A program made the translations under genes and the position numbers. Below are positions 15,565 to 17,812 of a stretch of DNA of 17,812 nucleotides, one piece after another; positions within the stretch are counted from its first letter, which is position 1; every line of letters starts with the position of its first letter. Source of the stretch: UBA2561 sp964577275 (GTDB lineage: Bacteria > Bacteroidota > Bacteroidia > Cytophagales > Thermoflexibacteraceae); contig CAZNYR010000084.1 in the NCBI GenBank assembly GCA_964577275.1, positions 1 to 17,812 on the forward strand. Reading direction: 5' to 3'. The notes under the pieces were generated by a model. That model worked only from the letters and a program-made list of their open reading frames with translations, made no database searches and was not told the origin of the DNA.

Positions 15565-15722
15565 ATTATTTCTTGTTAAATTTATATTTTTACAATTTGT
15601 CCTATCCATTAAATCTTCGTAAAATTGGAATTAATATTAAAAATAATGTTTGTTTGAGCAAAAAGAGAATGTTATTTGCTTTATTTCCAGTAGCCTTCAT
15701 GTACAAAGAGATGTCAAGACCG

Positions 15723-17393
15723 ATGAAAACAACTTCTAAAGCCGTCAAAAAAATAACTCGTGCATATGTACTTGCCTTGAGTCTGATTGCCGTATTATTG
15801 ATAAGCGGACAGGCGATTGTGCAGTTATTTTTACAGGGACAAGCGGAGGACTCCAAGATTGTGAATATTTCGGGGCGACAAGGAATGTTGAGCCAACGTT
15901 TGGCAAAAGATGCGCTCCAAATTCGGTATGCTTCTACACTGAAAGAACGAGAAGGCTATTTGTATTATTTCAGGAAATCATTTGAACTATTTGTGTTATC
16001 ACACAATAATCTTACGCTTCAAGATAACACACTCATCGAACAAATGTATAACAGTCCGGAGGTAGAAAAACGCTACGCTGAACTGACTCCCTATTATGAA
16101 AAAATTCTGGATGGTGGGCGATGGCTGATGCTTTCGACCACGAAAAAAGACAGCCTCGAAGCCCAAAAATTCATCGAAAAAGGAACACAAATTATTCTGG
16201 AAAATGAACGTAAATTTTTGCCTTTGATGAATAATATTGTCAAAACTTACGAAACAGAAAACGCCCAAAGTGTTATATATCTTTCTCATACTGAATATGT
16301 TATACTTTCTATTTCCCTAATAATTTTGTTTTTAGAGATTCGATTTATTTTTCGTCCCGTAACTCAATATTTGGATGAGAATGATGAAATCAAAATGTTA
16401 AATACCAAACTACGCTTGGCAAATGAGGAGTTGCGTAGCCAAAAAGAAGAACTCTATCAACAAGCCGAAGAGCTAAAATCCAATAACGATTTTGTTGAGA
16501 AAGTCCGACAAGTTGCCGAAGAGAAAAACAAGGAATTGGAGGCACAAGCCGAACTGATGCAACGCCAACATGACAGATTAGAGAGTTATACAAAAAAAGT
16601 AAACGAAAGTATCCGTTATGCCGAGCGCATCCAAAGAGCGATGTTTGTGAGGCGGAAAGTTATACGGGATGCGTTTTATGATAATTTCATTTTATTTATC
16701 CCGCGCGATTTGGTTTCGGGTGATTTTTATTGGTTCAAAGAACGCAAGAATCGTAAGATTATGGCGGTTGTCGATTGCACGGGGCATGGCGTACCTGGGG
16801 CGTTTATGTCCCTGATTGGCATGGATTTAATTGCTCATATTTGTGCAGGAAAACCGCTGATTACGCCTTCGGAAATTATAGAAAATTTGCATGAAGGTAT
16901 CAAACGCCTACTCAAACAAGACCAAGGCAGAAGCCCAAATCGGGATGGCATGGATGCCAGCATTTGTATTTATGATAAGGAAAAACAAACGCTCGAATTT
17001 GCGGGTGCAAAACAACATTTGTATTATTTCCGAAAGCAAGAAAACACGACCGAATTATGTATCGAAAGAGGTTCGGTTTATCCGATTGGAGGCGGGCAAC
17101 TGCCTGATGCAAAGGAGAAACAGCGGGCTTATCCGATGACCGTGCTGGATGCCCGAACGGTGTTTGCGTTTTATATGATGTCCGATGGGTATGTCGATCA
17201 ATTTGGCGAAAAAACGGCACGCAAATTTATGATAGCTCGTTTTAAGGAAAAACTCATCGAAATTCATTTGCTTCCGATGCGGAAACAACAACAAATCTTA
17301 GAAAAAGCATATCACGATTGGAAAGGCAATTCGCCACAAATTGATGATATTTTGGTGATAGGCATTCGCATTCAGGGCAAAGATAAAAAATAA
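15723..17393 (+). CDS. PilJ-type sensor membrane protein with SpoIIE/PP2C phosphatase domain
   Basis: A membrane-anchored serine/threonine phosphatase of about 556 residues. I chose ATG 15723 (MKTTSKAVKKITRAY), which leaves a short basic stretch before the first helix; ATG 15711 is 4 codons longer and equally possible, and the open frame reaches back to 15573. Numbered from 15723: helix 1 (14-34), an extracytoplasmic PilJ-like sensor (about 43-180, with NISGRQGMLSQRLAKDA), helix 2 (191-210), a long coiled coil (225-295), then the SpoIIE-type PP2C domain (318-553). Metal-binding Asp motifs are all present: LVSGDFYWF (330-338), VVDCTGHGVPGAF (349-361), MMSDGYVDQFG (485-495) and IDDILVIGIRI (540-550). 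The family dephosphorylates anti-sigma-antagonist or similar proteins, but no such partner gene is in view. It is monocistronic, ending in a strong terminator. Confidence 0.93.
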   Translation: MKTTSKAVKKITRAYVLALSLIAVLLISGQAIVQLFLQGQAEDSKIVNISGRQGMLSQRLAKDALQIRYASTLKEREGYLYYFRKSFELFVLSHNNLTLQDNTLIEQMYNSPEVEKRYAELTPYYEKILDGGRWLMLSTTKKDSLEAQKFIEKGTQIILENERKFLPLMNNIVKTYETENAQSVIYLSHTEYVILSISLIILFLEIRFIFRPVTQYLDENDEIKMLNTKLRLANEELRSQKEELYQQAEELKSNNDFVEKVRQVAEEKNKELEAQAELMQRQHDRLESYTKKVNESIRYAERIQRAMFVRRKVIRDAFYDNFILFIPRDLVSGDFYWFKERKNRKIMAVVDCTGHGVPGAFMSLIGMDLIAHICAGKPLITPSEIIENLHEGIKRLLKQDQGRSPNRDGMDASICIYDKEKQTLEFAGAKQHLYYFRKQENTTELCIERGSVYPIGGGQLPDAKEKQRAYPMTVLDARTVFAFYMMSDGYVDQFGEKTARKFMIARFKEKLIEIHLLPMRKQQQILEKAYHDWKGNSPQIDDILVIGIRIQGKDKK

Positions 17394-17462
17394 ACCTAAA
17401 ACAAGCCTTAGTACGTTTGATGCGTACATAATCGCCTGTTAATCAAAGAGTTATCAACAAAT

Positions 17463-17502
17463 AAAAAGCCTCGTACCGTTGCCAAATATGACGAGGCTTT
17501 TT
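17463..17502. terminator. Bidirectional terminator between the phosphatase and ECF sigma genes
   Basis: AAAAAGCCTCGT (17463-17474) and ACGAGGCTTTTT (17491-17502) form a perfect 12-bp stem around a 16-base loop. The GC core with an A-run on one side and a T-run on the other suits termination in both directions. It sits between the two convergent genes. Confidence 0.88.
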
Positions 17503-17513
17503 GGATTGGCTCG

Positions 17514-17812
17514 TTATGATTCCTCTTCGTGTTCGTGTTCTGGATGTTCATTTTTGTAGCCCATAGATTCGGCATAATTCTGTAATTTTTCTTTCAGAAT
17601 ATTTCTGGCGCGATGCAACCGTGAGCGCACTGTACCTACGGGAATATCCAGAATTTTAGCCATTTCTTCGTAGGTAAATCCCTCTAAATCACACAAAATA
17701 ATAACCATCCGAAAGTCCGTACCTAAGGAATTAATGGCATTTGTAACTTCATCGCCGATTTTGTCTTGCATGGTTTCGGTACGCAGGTCGATGGTAATAT
17801 TTTCGTCCGTTC
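17514..17812 (-). CDS. ECF sigma-70 family RNA polymerase sigma factor (N-terminus outside the window)
   Basis: The frame is open to the right edge (visible upstream residues TDENITIDLRTET before Met at 17771), so that Met is internal and the gene continues beyond the window. The visible part is sigma region 4: LGTDFRMVIILCDLEGFTYEEMAKILDIPVGTVRSRLHRARNILKEKL, split here as the helix-turn-helix EEMAKILDIPVGTVRSRL. This segment contacts the -35 promoter element. The protein ends in an acidic, histidine-rich tail (EHPEHEHEEES). ECF sigma factors in Bacteroidota often have an anti-sigma gene downstream, but the next gene here is convergent, so no such partner follows. It is likely autoregulated or controlled by a gene outside the window. 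Confidence 0.95.
   Translation of the reverse strand, partial: TDENITIDLRTETMQDKIGDEVTNAINSLGTDFRMVIILCDLEGFTYEEMAKILDIPVGTVRSRLHRARNILKEKLQNYAESMGYKNEHPEHEHEEES

Noticed and set aside
15565..15609. Upstream 15 codons of the LysM gene frame as part of the protein
   Set aside because: The clear signal peptide starts at Met 15564; the upstream residues lack any signal-peptide or conserved character and overlap the divergent regulatory gap.
15573..15722. Upstream extension of the PilJ-phosphatase frame (50 codons)
   Set aside because: It would add a second hydrophobic patch in front of helix 1, overlap the divergent region, and match nothing typical of the family; 15723 or 15711 are better starts.
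17411..17427. GTACG...CGTAC 5-bp inverted repeat before the last terminator
   Set aside because: A 5-bp arm with a 7-base loop is too weak to call an operator or hairpin.

Overview
The window looks like a draft-assembly contig from a Bacteroidota bacterium, most likely a Cytophagales-type gliding or environmental lineage. The signs are low GC, Bacteroidota-type promoter candidates (TAnnTTTG), a heavy-metal RND pump fused to its TolC partner, many LysM repeats in one secreted protein, a PilJ-sensor/SpoIIE phosphatase and an ECF sigma factor. The exact genus cannot be read from the window. There are no RNA genes, CRISPR arrays, transposases or phage genes, and every intergenic gap is under 300 bp.

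Layout, left to right. (1) At 1-2533 (+) lies the end of a CusA/CzcA-type RND metal efflux pump that runs in frame into a TolC/CzcC outer-membrane factor. It is followed 20 bp later by the lipoprotein periplasmic adaptor (CusB/CzcB type). The adaptor carries a 10-N gap that is almost certainly an artefact of two contig ends overlapping by 5 bp. (2) At 2752-5376 (+) is valS, complete, ending in a strong 18-bp hairpin terminator shared with the convergent gene. (3) At 5435-11485 (-) is the centrepiece: a 2016-residue soluble methyl-accepting chemotaxis protein with about 11 PAS domains and one GAF-like domain. Two PAS domains are Aer-like (flavin/redox type). Six consecutive PAS domains repeat with an exact 122-residue (366-bp) period. 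HAMP-like helices and a canonical MCP signalling hairpin follow. (4) At 11732-12634 (-) is an EamA/DMT-family membrane transporter. (5) At 12772-15564 (-) is a secreted protein with a degenerate MltD/SLT-like domain and eight or nine LysM repeats. (6) At 15723-17393 (+), divergent from it, is a membrane PilJ-type sensor joined by a coiled coil to a SpoIIE/PP2C phosphatase. (7) At 17514-17812 (-) is the C-terminal part of an ECF sigma factor cut by the window edge.

The first two genes form one efflux system (inner-membrane pump, outer-membrane channel and adaptor). The remaining genes are mostly single transcription units separated by hairpin terminators. Two of these hairpins share the core CCTGTCAA, which suggests a dispersed palindrome family used as terminators. 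Three of the genes (giant MCP, PilJ-PP2C, ECF sigma) are signal-transduction proteins, but nothing in the sequence links them into one pathway. The most interesting items are the giant tandem-PAS chemoreceptor with its twin Aer-like domains, the linker of the RND-TolC fusion, and the spurious assembly gap.
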